Shown one piece after another: positions 34,361 through 43,154 of a stretch of 64,000 bases of DNA. Under the pieces are notes generated by a model. It was not told where the DNA came from. It did no database searches and saw only the letters and a list, made by a program, of their open reading frames with translations. The first letter of the stretch is position 1. Each line of letters begins with the position of its first letter. Source of the DNA: Flavobacterium tiangeerense (GTDB lineage Bacteria > Bacteroidota > Bacteroidia > Flavobacteriales > Flavobacteriaceae); contig NZ_VLKO01000007.1 of assembly GCF_007830355.1 (NCBI RefSeq), forward strand, positions 1-64,000. Direction: 5' to 3'. A program made the position numbers and the translations under genes.

Positions 34361-35494
34361 TTATTTGTACTTATTAATAGCTTTTAGATACAAAGCTTCG
34401 TACAAGGGTAAAATGTTTTTGATATCAAATTGTTTAGCAACTTCAAAGGCGTTTTCTTTAAACACTGCTAATGTTTTTTCATCTTTTAGTATTTTCAACG
34501 CATTAAGAGCCATTTCGTCCGTATTTCCCACATCACTTAAATATCCCGAAACACCATCAAAATTTACCTCGGCTAATCCACCAGAATTACTAGAAATAAC
34601 TGGAACATTACAAGCCATTGCTTCAAGTGCCGCAAGTCCAAAACTTTCCGTTTGTGAAGGCAACAAAAACAAATCTGTAAGACATAAAATCTTATCAATT
34701 TCATTACTATTACCAAAAAATATTACCTTATCCTGAATACCAAGTTCTTGACAAAGAGCTTCTGCTTTTTCTTTTTCGGGACCGTCACCCACCATCATAA
34801 GCTTCGCAGGAATCTCTTTTTGAATGTTATAAAAAACTTTAATGACATCAGGAATTCGTTTTACTTTTCTAAAATTACTAATATGGGTAATGATTTTCTC
34901 ATTCTCTTTAGCCATGACTGACCGTTGACAAGGAAAATTAGTATCGGTTTTATTTTTATCCAACTCTATAAAATTAGGAATAACCTCAATTTCATTTTTT
35001 ATGTTGAATAATTTTAAGGTATCGTCTTTTAAACTCTGAGAAACCGAAGTTACAAAATCAGATTTATTGATACTAAAAGTTACAGCAGGTTTATAAAAAG
35101 GATGGTTACCTACAAGAGTTATATCAGTACCATGCAGTGTAGTTACCATTGGGATATTGATTCCTTCATCTTTAAGCATTTGTTTTGCCATATAACCTGC
35201 ATAAGCATGCGGAATAGCATAATGCACATGTAACAACTCTATTTGGTGTAGCTTTACCATATCTACTAGCTTGCTAGAAAGTGCCAGTTCATAAGGCTGA
35301 TAATGAAACAAGGCATATTCAGGTACATTAACCTCATGATAATGTACATTTGGACTTAGCAATGCAAGACGCACTGGTTGTCTATAGGTAATAAAATGAA
35401 TTTCGTGACCACGTCTCGCTAGTTCAAGACCAAGTTCTGTGGCTACTACGCCACTACCTCCAAAGGTAGGATAACAAACAATTGCAATTTTCAT
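34361..35494 (-). CDS. bshA: N-acetyl-alpha-D-glucosaminyl L-malate synthase
   Basis: First step of bacillithiol synthesis: transfer of GlcNAc from UDP-GlcNAc to L-malate. The product is a 377-residue GT4 glycosyltransferase with MKIAIVCYPTFGGSGVVATELG at the N terminus, HVHYAIPHAYAGYMAKQ and TTLHGTDITLVG in the acceptor domain, and the E-x7-E motif in PSQTESFGLAALEAMACNVPVI. The presence of bacillithiol genes is usual in Flavobacteriia. The second enzyme, BshB, is a PIG-L deacetylase and is not adjacent. The 173 bases upstream hold no gene. Confidence 0.95.
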   Translation of the reverse strand: MKIAIVCYPTFGGSGVVATELGLELARRGHEIHFITYRQPVRLALLSPNVHYHEVNVPEYALFHYQPYELALSSKLVDMVKLHQIELLHVHYAIPHAYAGYMAKQMLKDEGINIPMVTTLHGTDITLVGNHPFYKPAVTFSINKSDFVTSVSQSLKDDTLKLFNIKNEIEVIPNFIELDKNKTDTNFPCQRSVMAKENEKIITHISNFRKVKRIPDVIKVFYNIQKEIPAKLMMVGDGPEKEKAEALCQELGIQDKVIFFGNSNEIDKILCLTDLFLLPSQTESFGLAALEAMACNVPVISSNSGGLAEVNFDGVSGYLSDVGNTDEMALNALKILKDEKTLAVFKENAFEVAKQFDIKNILPLYEALYLKAINKYK

Positions 35495-35667
35495 GAAAAC
35501 TATTTAATACAACGAAAGTAAGTAAATTTGAATTGAGTTTCCTGAAATTAATGTTAATTACCATTCATTAAAGTAACTTATTCAAAAAAAGGAGTGGAAG
35601 TTTAAAAAAATGAAAAAGAAATGTCTACGGAAAAAAAATAAATAAGTACTATTAAATAAAGGTCTTT

Positions 35668-36291
35668 TTATTTAACACCTTCTATTTTTCTAAACTTTTT
35701 CTTATTCAACCATTTATTAATCTTAAAGGTAGCAAAAGCAGATCCAGCACCAATAAGCGCACCTGCTGCCACATCACTGGGATAATGAACACCTAAATGC
35801 ATTCTAGAATAACCCACACTACTTGCCCATAAAAAAGAAGGTACAATGACATACCATTTAGGATACGCCATACTTAATGAGGTTGCAGTAGAAAAAGCAA
35901 TAGAAGTATGACCTGAAGGAAAAGAGGTACCCGTAGATGTTACAACTGGAACAATATCTGAATAAGTTTCAAACGGGCGTGCTCTATTAACAGCTACTTT
36001 TAATGCTTTTGTAATAAAAGCATTTACAAGAAATGCTTCGCCAATAAAAATTGCTTTATGTTTAAGTGTACTATCTTTCTTTATTAACCCAATAGAATAC
36101 ATCAATACTGGGGTTGCAATACTTACTGGTACGGCACTATTTGTAATATTGTTTAATTGAGAATCAAAACTTTGATTGCGTTCAACATGTATAGCTCTTA
36201 AAACTTTTATATCAAGATTTTGAGAAAATAAGTTACTAAAACCTATCAAAAAAAAGAAACAATATAGAATTTCAATTCTTGCTTTCTGCAT
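35668..36291 (-). CDS. PAP2-family phosphatase
   Basis: A 207-residue membrane-associated phosphatase with a signal peptide or first helix (LYCFFFLIGFSNLFSQ) and the three PAP2 motifs: KVAVNRARPF (C1), SFPSGHTSIAFS (C2) and YSRMHLGVHYPSDVAAGALIG (C3). These catalyse acid phosphatase chemistry on lipid phosphates such as undecaprenyl pyrophosphate or phosphatidic acid. Substrate unknown. It is the last gene of the minus-strand run starting at the amidase at 43071, 52 bases after the previous gene, but membership in the operon is only likely. Confidence 0.9.
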   Translation of the reverse strand: MQKARIEILYCFFFLIGFSNLFSQNLDIKVLRAIHVERNQSFDSQLNNITNSAVPVSIATPVLMYSIGLIKKDSTLKHKAIFIGEAFLVNAFITKALKVAVNRARPFETYSDIVPVVTSTGTSFPSGHTSIAFSTATSLSMAYPKWYVIVPSFLWASSVGYSRMHLGVHYPSDVAAGALIGAGSAFATFKINKWLNKKKFRKIEGVK

Positions 36292-36343
36292 TCAACGTTT
36301 TTTAATATTTAGTTTTAAAGACTATAATTAAGTAAAAGTATTT

Positions 36344-36826
36344 TTAAAAAAAACGACTATGCCAACTATCCATAGCAGTAACTTCCCAAGATTCATTAAA
36401 TTCTTCAATAGTGTTGACTAGGTTATTAAAAACTACTGTGTTTTCAGTAACCGCTTTGTCTTTCACCATTTTTTTAAAATCAATTAGTGTTTTATGAGCA
36501 ATGTGTTCTCCTAACTTAAAAGTCACATTCATTTTATCTAATAAATCAACCGTATATTTTTGTTCTAATGATTGAATGAACTCTACAGATGCGTCTATTG
36601 AACAACCCGTAGCAGCTTGTACTTCTTGATTTACAGCAATAATTATAAACCTATTGTACTTTAATAGATAAGAAGATTCTAAACTAGTTCCATGTGCTGC
36701 CCATTGCTCTAAGAAAGATTGTAATGAAGTTTCTATTTCAGCAAATTCAGCATCAGAGAATTTTCTATTGGATTGATAAATCCAAATTCTAGAATCTTCG
36801 GGTAAGTTTTCAAAAGGGACGTACAT
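36344..36826 (-). CDS. Conserved flavobacterial protein of unknown function
   Basis: A 160-residue soluble protein (MYVPFENLPEDSRIWIYQSNRKFSDAEF...). It has no signal peptide, no membrane segment and no Walker motif. From memory, homologues in flavobacteria are often labelled ABC transporter ATPase, which the sequence does not support. It lies 34 bases from the secreted-protein gene and 52 from the PAP2 gene. I can say nothing on function. Confidence 0.78.
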   Translation of the reverse strand: MYVPFENLPEDSRIWIYQSNRKFSDAEFAEIETSLQSFLEQWAAHGTSLESSYLLKYNRFIIIAVNQEVQAATGCSIDASVEFIQSLEQKYTVDLLDKMNVTFKLGEHIAHKTLIDFKKMVKDKAVTENTVVFNNLVNTIEEFNESWEVTAMDSWHSRFF

Positions 36827-36860
36827 ATAATTGTATTTGTAATTTCAGGGCAATTAGAAT

Positions 36861-37487
36861 TTATTGACGCTGTATATCTGTTAAAATTTTAAAATATTTG
36901 AATTCATTTGTTGCTACATCAAAAAGCTCAATCTCAGTGTAACCAACTTTTACAGAATCTTTAACTTTAAGTTCATTATTAGTCAATACAGATGCTGATT
37001 CAAAGTAATCCAATAATAAAAAACTATAAGCTCTTCCGTTTTTATCTTTTACCAATAAAGAAACAAATTGATCTTTTTTAATAGCGGTAACTTGACCTTC
37101 TATAAAAACATCCGCTGGTTCATCAACTACAAGTTCATCTTCACTTTCATCACCAATACCTTTCTGAGTTGATTTGCCTAACTCTAAAATAATTTCTGGG
37201 CAGTTGACTAACATTTTTAGTGCTACTTTCTCGCCCATTTTTCGCATTCCTTCTTGATCATCAAACTGAATCTTATCCTCTTGCTTGAATTCATTTATAT
37301 GACTCGTATAACTTTGAATCATACACAAACCTACTTGAGTTTGTAATTCTTTCTTATCTAGTTTTTGATAATCAAATTTTTTTGTTCCAAGACAAGCACA
37401 GGTTTCTTTTCCAATAATGTCATACATGTCTTGAGAAAAAGAATTAGTACTAAAAATTAAAACAAGTGCAATAATTATTTTTCTCAT
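36861..37487 (-). CDS. Secreted protein of unknown function
   Basis: A 208-residue protein with a signal peptide (MRKIIIALVLIFSTNSFSQ). An N-terminal helical part holds CACLGTKKFDYQKLDKKEL, close to a pair of cysteines, and later a lone Cys (LVNCPEI). An acidic linker (DESEDELVVDEPADV) separates it from a C-terminal OB-like beta domain (GQVTAIKKDQFVSLLVKDKNGRAYSFLLLDYFESA). The gene starts 2 bases before the stop of the CCG-domain gene's end region, so translation may be coupled. Function unknown. Confidence 0.72.
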   Translation of the reverse strand: MRKIIIALVLIFSTNSFSQDMYDIIGKETCACLGTKKFDYQKLDKKELQTQVGLCMIQSYTSHINEFKQEDKIQFDDQEGMRKMGEKVALKMLVNCPEIILELGKSTQKGIGDESEDELVVDEPADVFIEGQVTAIKKDQFVSLLVKDKNGRAYSFLLLDYFESASVLTNNELKVKDSVKVGYTEIELFDVATNEFKYFKILTDIQRQ

Positions 37488-37489
37488 TA

Positions 37490-38281
37490 TTACAAGTCTT
37501 GAGCATTAGCAATAAGCTCAGCTATATCCATTACCTTGACATCACTTTCTCTTTCTTTGTTTTTGATACCATCTGTCATCATCGTGTTACAAAATGGACA
37601 CCCTGCGGCAATAATATCAGGAGCTGTCTCTAAAGCATCCTCTGTTCTCTCAATATTAATTTCCTTATCTCCATTTTCAGCATCCTTAAACATTTGTGCT
37701 CCACCCGCACCACAGCAAAGTCCGTTAGCTTTTGATCGCTTCATTTCAACAAGAGCCGCATCAAGTTTCGTTATTAAATCTCTAGGAGCTTCGTAAACGT
37801 TATTGGCTCTACCCAAATAACAAGGGTCGTGAAAAGTAATACGCTTTCCTTTAAATTGACCACCTTCAATAGTAAGTCTACCATCATCAAGTAGCGATTT
37901 CAAAAATTCTGTATGATGTATTACTTCATATTGTCCTCCTAGTTCTGGATACTCATTTTTAAGAGTATTAAAACAATGCGGACAAGCAGTAACTATTTTT
38001 TTTGCTTCATACCCATTCAAAACTTCAATGTTCATCATGGCTTGCATTTGAAACAAAAACTCGTTTCCTGCTCTTTTTGCCGGATCTCCTGTACAGCTCT
38101 CTTCGGTTCCTAAAACAGCAAAAGAAACATTAGATCTATTTAAAATTCGAACAAAAGCTTTCGTAATTTTTTTTGCTCTATCGTCAAAACTTCCTGCACA
38201 GCCCACCCAAAATAAAACTTCTGGCTGCTTTCCTTGAGCTAACATTTCGGCCATGGTTGGCACTATTAAATTTTCTGACAT
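37490..38281 (-). CDS. CCG-domain (Fe-S)-binding protein, HdrB/LutA-like
   Basis: A 263-residue cytoplasmic protein with two cysteine-rich CCG domains: CPHCFNTLKN / CYLGRANN ... LCCGAGGAQMF, and an early WVGCAGSFDDR with a late CPFCNTMMTD. CCG domains bind [4Fe-4S] clusters and form part of heterodisulfide reductase B, glycolate oxidase F and lactate-utilisation LutA. It is read directly after the 443-residue membrane Fe-S protein (77 bases), and the two together look like an HdrC/HdrB or electron-transfer pair. Electron donor and acceptor are unknown. Two bases separate it from the next gene. Confidence 0.88.
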   Translation of the reverse strand: MSENLIVPTMAEMLAQGKQPEVLFWVGCAGSFDDRAKKITKAFVRILNRSNVSFAVLGTEESCTGDPAKRAGNEFLFQMQAMMNIEVLNGYEAKKIVTACPHCFNTLKNEYPELGGQYEVIHHTEFLKSLLDDGRLTIEGGQFKGKRITFHDPCYLGRANNVYEAPRDLITKLDAALVEMKRSKANGLCCGAGGAQMFKDAENGDKEINIERTEDALETAPDIIAAGCPFCNTMMTDGIKNKERESDVKVMDIAELIANAQDL

Positions 38282-38358
38282 ACTTTTTTATTGATTCGGT
38301 TATATGATAATTTGTGTTTGTATTAAAAAAATACAATAATGAAATCCGTTACAATGGA

Positions 38359-39690
38359 TTATTCATTTTTCCAATTTAATCTATCTTGTTGGTTGTATTG
38401 CCATGGCGCACCATTGTTTTCAATATTGGTCATCATAGCATTTAATGGCATTGGTGCAGCACTCTGTTCCATTACTAAATAACGTCTCATATCCATAATA
38501 ATAGATAAAGGACTAATGTTTACAGGACATTCTTCAACACAAGCGTTGCATGAAGTACAGGCCCATAGTTCTTCAGCAGTAATATAATCATTCAACAACG
38601 ATTTATTATCTGGTATGAAAACACCTTTATTCGCATCAATATTTTTTCCTACTTCTTCAAGACGATCTCTAGTATCCATCATGATTTTTCTAGGAGATAA
38701 TTTTTTACCCGTATTGTTTGCAGGACATGACGAAGTACATCTTCCACATTCCGTGCAGGTATAAGCATTTAACAACTGAACCCAGTTTAAATCTTGCACA
38801 TCACTAGCACCAAATTTACTTGGAACCGCATTTGGATCTACTGGTGCTGCTGCAAAAGGATCAGCATTTGGATCCATCATTAATTTAACTTCATTGGTAA
38901 CCGATTGTAAATTATCAAATTGACCTTGTGCATTCAAGTTAGCAAAATACGTATTTGGAAAAGCCAATAAAATATGAAGGTGCTTTGAAAAATAAAGATA
39001 ATTCATGAAAATCAAAATCCCAATGATATGCACCCACCAGAAACCTTCGGATAATAACATTACTAATTCATTTGAAAGTCCATTAAAAATAGGCTCAATA
39101 AACTGACTCACTGGAAAAGATCCTGCTTTTATAAAATGACCATAACCCCCTGGAACGTTTTGTAAATGCAAATCAGAAGCGTTCATTAATAAAAATAATG
39201 TCATCAACACCACTTCAAAATACAAAATGTAATTAGCATCACTTTTAGGCCAGCCTTTTAAATCTGAACTTACAAATCGCTTTAATTTAATAATATTTCT
39301 TCGGCTCCAAAAAGCAAAAACAGCCACTAAAACTAAAACAGCAAGTATCTCAAATGAAGCAATTAATACATTATAAGTAGTTCCCAAGAAAGCAAAAACT
39401 CTATGTGTACCAAAAAGTCCATCAATAATAATTTCTAACAACTCAATGTTAATGATTACAAAACCAATGTAGACTATAATGTGTAAAATCCCTGCTACTG
39501 GTCTCCTTACCATTTTTGATTGTCCTAGTGCTATCATGGCCATATTAGTCCATCTTGCTTTGGGATTATCCGTACGATTAACATCAGTTCCTAAATTGAT
39601 ATTCCTTCTTATTTTTTTGATACTTACAAAAAAATATCCGAAACCTATTGCCAATATTATGGCAAATAAAATATTGTCTAAGTAGCTCAT
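38359..39690 (-). CDS. Membrane-bound 4Fe-4S protein, HdrC/HdrE-like
   Basis: A 443-residue protein. The first ~270 residues contain about five membrane helices (DNILFAIILAIGFGYFFVSI, ILHIIVYIGFVIINIELLEIII, FEILAVLVLVAVFAF, YILYFEVVLMTLFLLM, VHIIGILIFMNYLYF), resembling a heme-type NarI/HdrE membrane subunit. The C-terminal part has two ferredoxin-type [4Fe-4S] motifs, CTECGRCTSSCP and CTSCNACVEECP. It likely passes electrons between the quinone pool and the CCG protein encoded next. It is 10 bases downstream of the MCE gene. Confidence 0.9.
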   Translation of the reverse strand: MSYLDNILFAIILAIGFGYFFVSIKKIRRNINLGTDVNRTDNPKARWTNMAMIALGQSKMVRRPVAGILHIIVYIGFVIINIELLEIIIDGLFGTHRVFAFLGTTYNVLIASFEILAVLVLVAVFAFWSRRNIIKLKRFVSSDLKGWPKSDANYILYFEVVLMTLFLLMNASDLHLQNVPGGYGHFIKAGSFPVSQFIEPIFNGLSNELVMLLSEGFWWVHIIGILIFMNYLYFSKHLHILLAFPNTYFANLNAQGQFDNLQSVTNEVKLMMDPNADPFAAAPVDPNAVPSKFGASDVQDLNWVQLLNAYTCTECGRCTSSCPANNTGKKLSPRKIMMDTRDRLEEVGKNIDANKGVFIPDNKSLLNDYITAEELWACTSCNACVEECPVNISPLSIIMDMRRYLVMEQSAAPMPLNAMMTNIENNGAPWQYNQQDRLNWKNE

Positions 39691-39700
39691 TTTAATATAT

Positions 39701-40660
39701 TTACTTTATTTGAATAGAATCTTTTTGTGCTCCTACGTATGGCTTGTTTTTCTTTCCAAACACTGATATATTTACATATCTAGTAGGATACAATCTAATA
39801 TCTTGAAGAAGTAATTCCAACTCTTTGGTAGAAGTTTTAATATTTTGATAAAAAGATTCGTCTTTTAATAATTTCCCTATTGTACCATTTCCAGACTCTA
39901 AATTACGCATAATTCCATCTACACGTCCTAGAGTAGTATTTAGGTTCTTCACTGTTTTACCTAAATCAGCTTTGTTTAAAGAATCTGAAATTTTTGAAAA
40001 GTTGACTGAAACTTTATTCAAGTTAGTAACAACACCGTTTATTTGTGTTTTGTTTGTAGCTAATAAATCATTCACACTAGTTGAAAGTTTATGAAACTCA
40101 GCCACTGTTTGACTCAATTCAGCAAGAGTCAATTTGATATCAGCTTGACCTTTTTGATCTAAAACATTATTCAATCCAGAAATTAGTTTATCTGTATTAC
40201 CTAATAATTTTTCAAGTTTATCTTGCAAAGGCGCTAATTGATCCCCTACTTTATCGGTTAAACCAAGCTTAATTCCACTTTGAAAAAACTGACCTTCAAC
40301 AGCTAATTCTTTATCATTAAAATTAGGCATAATCGCTATTTGCTTTCCGCCAATAAAACTTGGCTCATACAATGATGCAACACTACTTTTTGTAATAGGA
40401 AAATCAGTTTTCAACTGTAACTCTACAAGCAATTTACCTGTATTCGCATTAATAGTAATACTGTTTACTTTACCTATAATCAAGCCATTAAGAGTTACTG
40501 GAGCCGATGATGTAAGACCTTCAACACTATTATATTCAACAAAAAAGGTTTTGTAATCTGTAAACAAGTCTTTTCCTTTTAAAAAACTGTAACCCCAAAT
40601 AAAAAGTGATATAGATGCAATTACTAAAATTGCAGTTTTAATTTCTCGTGTTATTTTCAA
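39701..40660 (-). CDS. MCE/MlaD-family lipid-transport protein
   Basis: A 319-residue protein with an N-terminal membrane anchor (AILVIASISLFIWGYSFL) and an MCE domain (~38-115: FFVEYNSVEGLTSSAPVTLNGLIIGKVNSI). A long helical C-terminal region follows (QDKLEKLLGNTDKLISGLNNVLD, LSQTVAEFHKLSTSVNDLL, TVKNLNTTLGRVDGIMRNLE), typical of MlaD/TtgC-like proteins in Bacteroidota. MCE proteins form hexameric rings that move phospholipids across the periplasm. No permease or ATPase (MlaE/MlaF) is adjacent here. It lies 44 bases after the amidase gene. Confidence 0.9.
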   Translation of the reverse strand: MKITREIKTAILVIASISLFIWGYSFLKGKDLFTDYKTFFVEYNSVEGLTSSAPVTLNGLIIGKVNSITINANTGKLLVELQLKTDFPITKSSVASLYEPSFIGGKQIAIMPNFNDKELAVEGQFFQSGIKLGLTDKVGDQLAPLQDKLEKLLGNTDKLISGLNNVLDQKGQADIKLTLAELSQTVAEFHKLSTSVNDLLATNKTQINGVVTNLNKVSVNFSKISDSLNKADLGKTVKNLNTTLGRVDGIMRNLESGNGTIGKLLKDESFYQNIKTSTKELELLLQDIRLYPTRYVNISVFGKKNKPYVGAQKDSIQIK

Positions 40661-40704
40661 AATTCAAGTATTTTTTACAAATTTAATATAAAATATTTGA
40701 CTTG

Positions 40705-41859
40705 TTATAATAATTTAAGCGCTTCTTTAATACTAATATTTTTTCCGTTCTGAAACGCTACAATATAAGCAGTTGTATATCCTTTTAATTGAACCTTTTT
40801 TAAATTTTCTTTTGCTATTGCATACGTATTTGCTTCTCCATAGAAATAAGTGAACAAAGATCCAGAACTTGATTGAACTGAAACGTCTTTCAAACCTTTA
40901 AAATTTTGAGGCTTTAAATCCAACTTTTTATTGCCAGATGCAAATTGTATTTTAAAAACAACATTAGTTTTAGATGGTTTCGAATTTATATCTGACAAAG
41001 GCGCCTTAACTGTTATTTTTTTATTTACAGAGGAGGATTTCGTTTTTGAAACTTCTTTCAAATCATCATTGTCATTTGAAGAACTTGTATCAAAGTATTC
41101 TTTTTTGTAAGCAATTATAGCCGATGCAATTGCTTGGGCCATGTTTTTTTGTCCTTCTGCAGAGTTGAGATAAGTCCCCTCATTTTTATTGCTTAAAAAA
41201 CCAAGCTCAATTAAAACACTTGGCATGTATGCAGCATCCAACACCCATAATGGAGTTTGTTTAATACCTCGAGATTTTCTGTTGAGTTTGTGTATAAAAT
41301 TACCCTCTATTTTTGATGCCAATCGAATACTTCTATCTAAGTAATCTTCTTGTAAAATTTTTAAACCTATTAATGTTTCTGGATTTTTAGGATCAAATCC
41401 TTTATAGCTTCTTTTATAATCTTTCTCTAATAAAATAACAGAATTTTCTTGTTTTGCAATTTCTAAATTTCCTTTGCTTCGGGTCAAACCCATGACGAAT
41501 GTCTCTGTCCCATATGGAACTGGATTATTTACTGAATTACAATGAATGGAAATAAACAAATCTGCATGCAGACTATTTGCTTTGTGAGGTCGGTCTTTGA
41601 GTTCAATAAAAACATCTGATTTGCGAGTATGAATTACCTTAATATCTGGATCTTCATTCAACTGCTTTTCGAGTTGCAAAGTCGTTTTTAGTGCAATTTC
41701 TTTTTCTATAAATCCATGGTAGGAATTTCCAGGATCTTTACCTCCGTGGCCAGCATCAAGGATAACAATAAATTTATTTTTAGATTGAGAAAAAACAGCT
41801 ATGCTTGCCATTAGAAAAAAAACGACACATTTTGTTTTTATTTTTAAAACGCTATGCAA
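40705..41859 (-). CDS. N-acetylmuramoyl-L-alanine amidase with SPOR-like tail (copy 2)
   Basis: A 384-residue periplasmic zinc hydrolase that cleaves the amide bond between MurNAc and the stem peptide. It has a signal peptide (VVFFLMASIAVFSQ), then an Amidase_3 domain (~28-250) with LDAGHGGKDPGN, FIEKEIALKTTLQLEKQL, FISIHCNSV and VLIELGFLSNKNEG carrying zinc ligands and the catalytic Glu. A lysine- and serine-rich linker and a C-terminal SPOR-like domain (VVFKIQFASGNKKLDLKPQ ... YTTAYIVAFQNGKNIS) for septal glycan binding follow. It is a paralogue of the gene just upstream, 42 bases away. Confidence 0.92.
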   Translation of the reverse strand: MHSVLKIKTKCVVFFLMASIAVFSQSKNKFIVILDAGHGGKDPGNSYHGFIEKEIALKTTLQLEKQLNEDPDIKVIHTRKSDVFIELKDRPHKANSLHADLFISIHCNSVNNPVPYGTETFVMGLTRSKGNLEIAKQENSVILLEKDYKRSYKGFDPKNPETLIGLKILQEDYLDRSIRLASKIEGNFIHKLNRKSRGIKQTPLWVLDAAYMPSVLIELGFLSNKNEGTYLNSAEGQKNMAQAIASAIIAYKKEYFDTSSSNDNDDLKEVSKTKSSSVNKKITVKAPLSDINSKPSKTNVVFKIQFASGNKKLDLKPQNFKGLKDVSVQSSSGSLFTYFYGEANTYAIAKENLKKVQLKGYTTAYIVAFQNGKNISIKEALKLL

Positions 41860-41901
41860 AATATATAGGTGTAAAATTATTAGGATCCTTTTTTGGAGGA
41901 T

Positions 41902-43071
41902 TTATTTAAGGGCATCTTTAATACTGACTTTCTCACCATTTTTGTAAGCAATTAAAAAAGCAGAGCTGAAACCTTTATCTTTTGCGATTTTCAAATCTTT
42001 CTTAGCTGCTTCATAATCCGTTGTATTTCCATACAAATATTTAAAATATTTATTTTCGGTAATTACAGAAATAGCATCTAGCCCTCTAAAAGTTTTTGAA
42101 CTTGTATCTAAGTTTGTCAAACTAGCCATCAATTGGACTTTATAAACTGTTGATGCATTACCATTAACCGCGGGTAAAACAGCTGCAGGATTAACTCCAG
42201 ATTGTATATTTGGTGTAGTTGGCGTTTCGATAATTTCATTAATAGGTTTTTCTATTTTGTCTTGGGGTAATACTTCTTGTGTATTTTCAATTTCATTAGT
42301 CCCATAATATTCCGCTTTATAGCTAATAATTGCATCCGAAATAGCTTTTGCAATCTGGTTTTGACCTTCTTCAGAGTTTAGAATATTACCTTCAATAGTG
42401 TTTGAAATAAACCCCATTTCAATTAAAACTCTAGGCATATAGGCTTTATGCAATACCATAAAAGGAGCCTGTTTTACCCCTTCTCCACGTATTTTTTTTC
42501 CTAAATTTTCAAATGCATCCTCCACTTTACTGGCTAATGAAATACTGTTATCTAAGTATTCTTCTTGCATTAAAGTCATGCCTATCATAGTCTCAGGAGA
42601 GTTAGGGTCAAAACCTTCATATTTTTGTTTATAGTCCTTTTCCAAAGTAATTACAGAGTTCTCTTTCTTGGCTGCCTCTAAGTTTGATGAAACTTTACTC
42701 AAACCCATCACATAGGTTTCAGTTCCGTCAGCAAGAGTGTTTCTATTTGCATTACAATGTATGGATACAAATATGTTTGCGTTAAATCGATTTGCAATAT
42801 TGGCTCTTTCAATCAAATCAATAAACACATCTGTTTTTCGAGTATAATTGACCTCCATATAAGGAGTTGACTCTAAAATTTTACCTACTTTTAAAACAAC
42901 CGCTAATGCAATATTTTTTTCGATCCTACCTTCATAAACTGCCCCAAAATCATGTGCACCATGACCCGCATCCAGCGTTACCTTAAAATTACTTGATTGA
43001 CTAAAACCTAAAACGGAATTCATCAACAAAATAAAAGTTACCAATAATTTATTATTACTTGAAAAAGACAT
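41902..43071 (-). CDS. N-acetylmuramoyl-L-alanine amidase with SPOR-like tail (copy 1)
   Basis: A 389-residue protein with the same architecture as its neighbour: signal peptide (LLVTFILLMNSVLGFSQ), Amidase_3 domain (LDAGHGAHDFGAVYEGRIEKNIA, FVSIHCNANRN, VLIEMGFISNTIEG), a Pro/Thr/Asn-rich linker, and a SPOR-like end (VYKVQLMASLTNLDTSSKTF ... SAFLIAYKNGEKVSIKDALK). It heads the minus-strand run of eight genes and is divergent from the lptD gene, sharing the 83-base gap. Two adjacent divisional amidases in one genome are common in flavobacteria. Relative roles are not known. Confidence 0.92.
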   Translation of the reverse strand: MSFSSNNKLLVTFILLMNSVLGFSQSSNFKVTLDAGHGAHDFGAVYEGRIEKNIALAVVLKVGKILESTPYMEVNYTRKTDVFIDLIERANIANRFNANIFVSIHCNANRNTLADGTETYVMGLSKVSSNLEAAKKENSVITLEKDYKQKYEGFDPNSPETMIGMTLMQEEYLDNSISLASKVEDAFENLGKKIRGEGVKQAPFMVLHKAYMPRVLIEMGFISNTIEGNILNSEEGQNQIAKAISDAIISYKAEYYGTNEIENTQEVLPQDKIEKPINEIIETPTTPNIQSGVNPAAVLPAVNGNASTVYKVQLMASLTNLDTSSKTFRGLDAISVITENKYFKYLYGNTTDYEAAKKDLKIAKDKGFSSAFLIAYKNGEKVSIKDALK

Positions 43072-43154
43072 GTTGTGATACGTTAATTTAATTAAAAGAC
43101 TACAGTTATAAAATTATTAATTTGACTATTTTTGACCAAAAATAATCTGTAAGT

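Noticed and set aside
36344..36826. ABC transporter ATPase label often attached to this protein family
   Set aside because: No Walker A, Walker B or signature motif is present; kept as unknown function.
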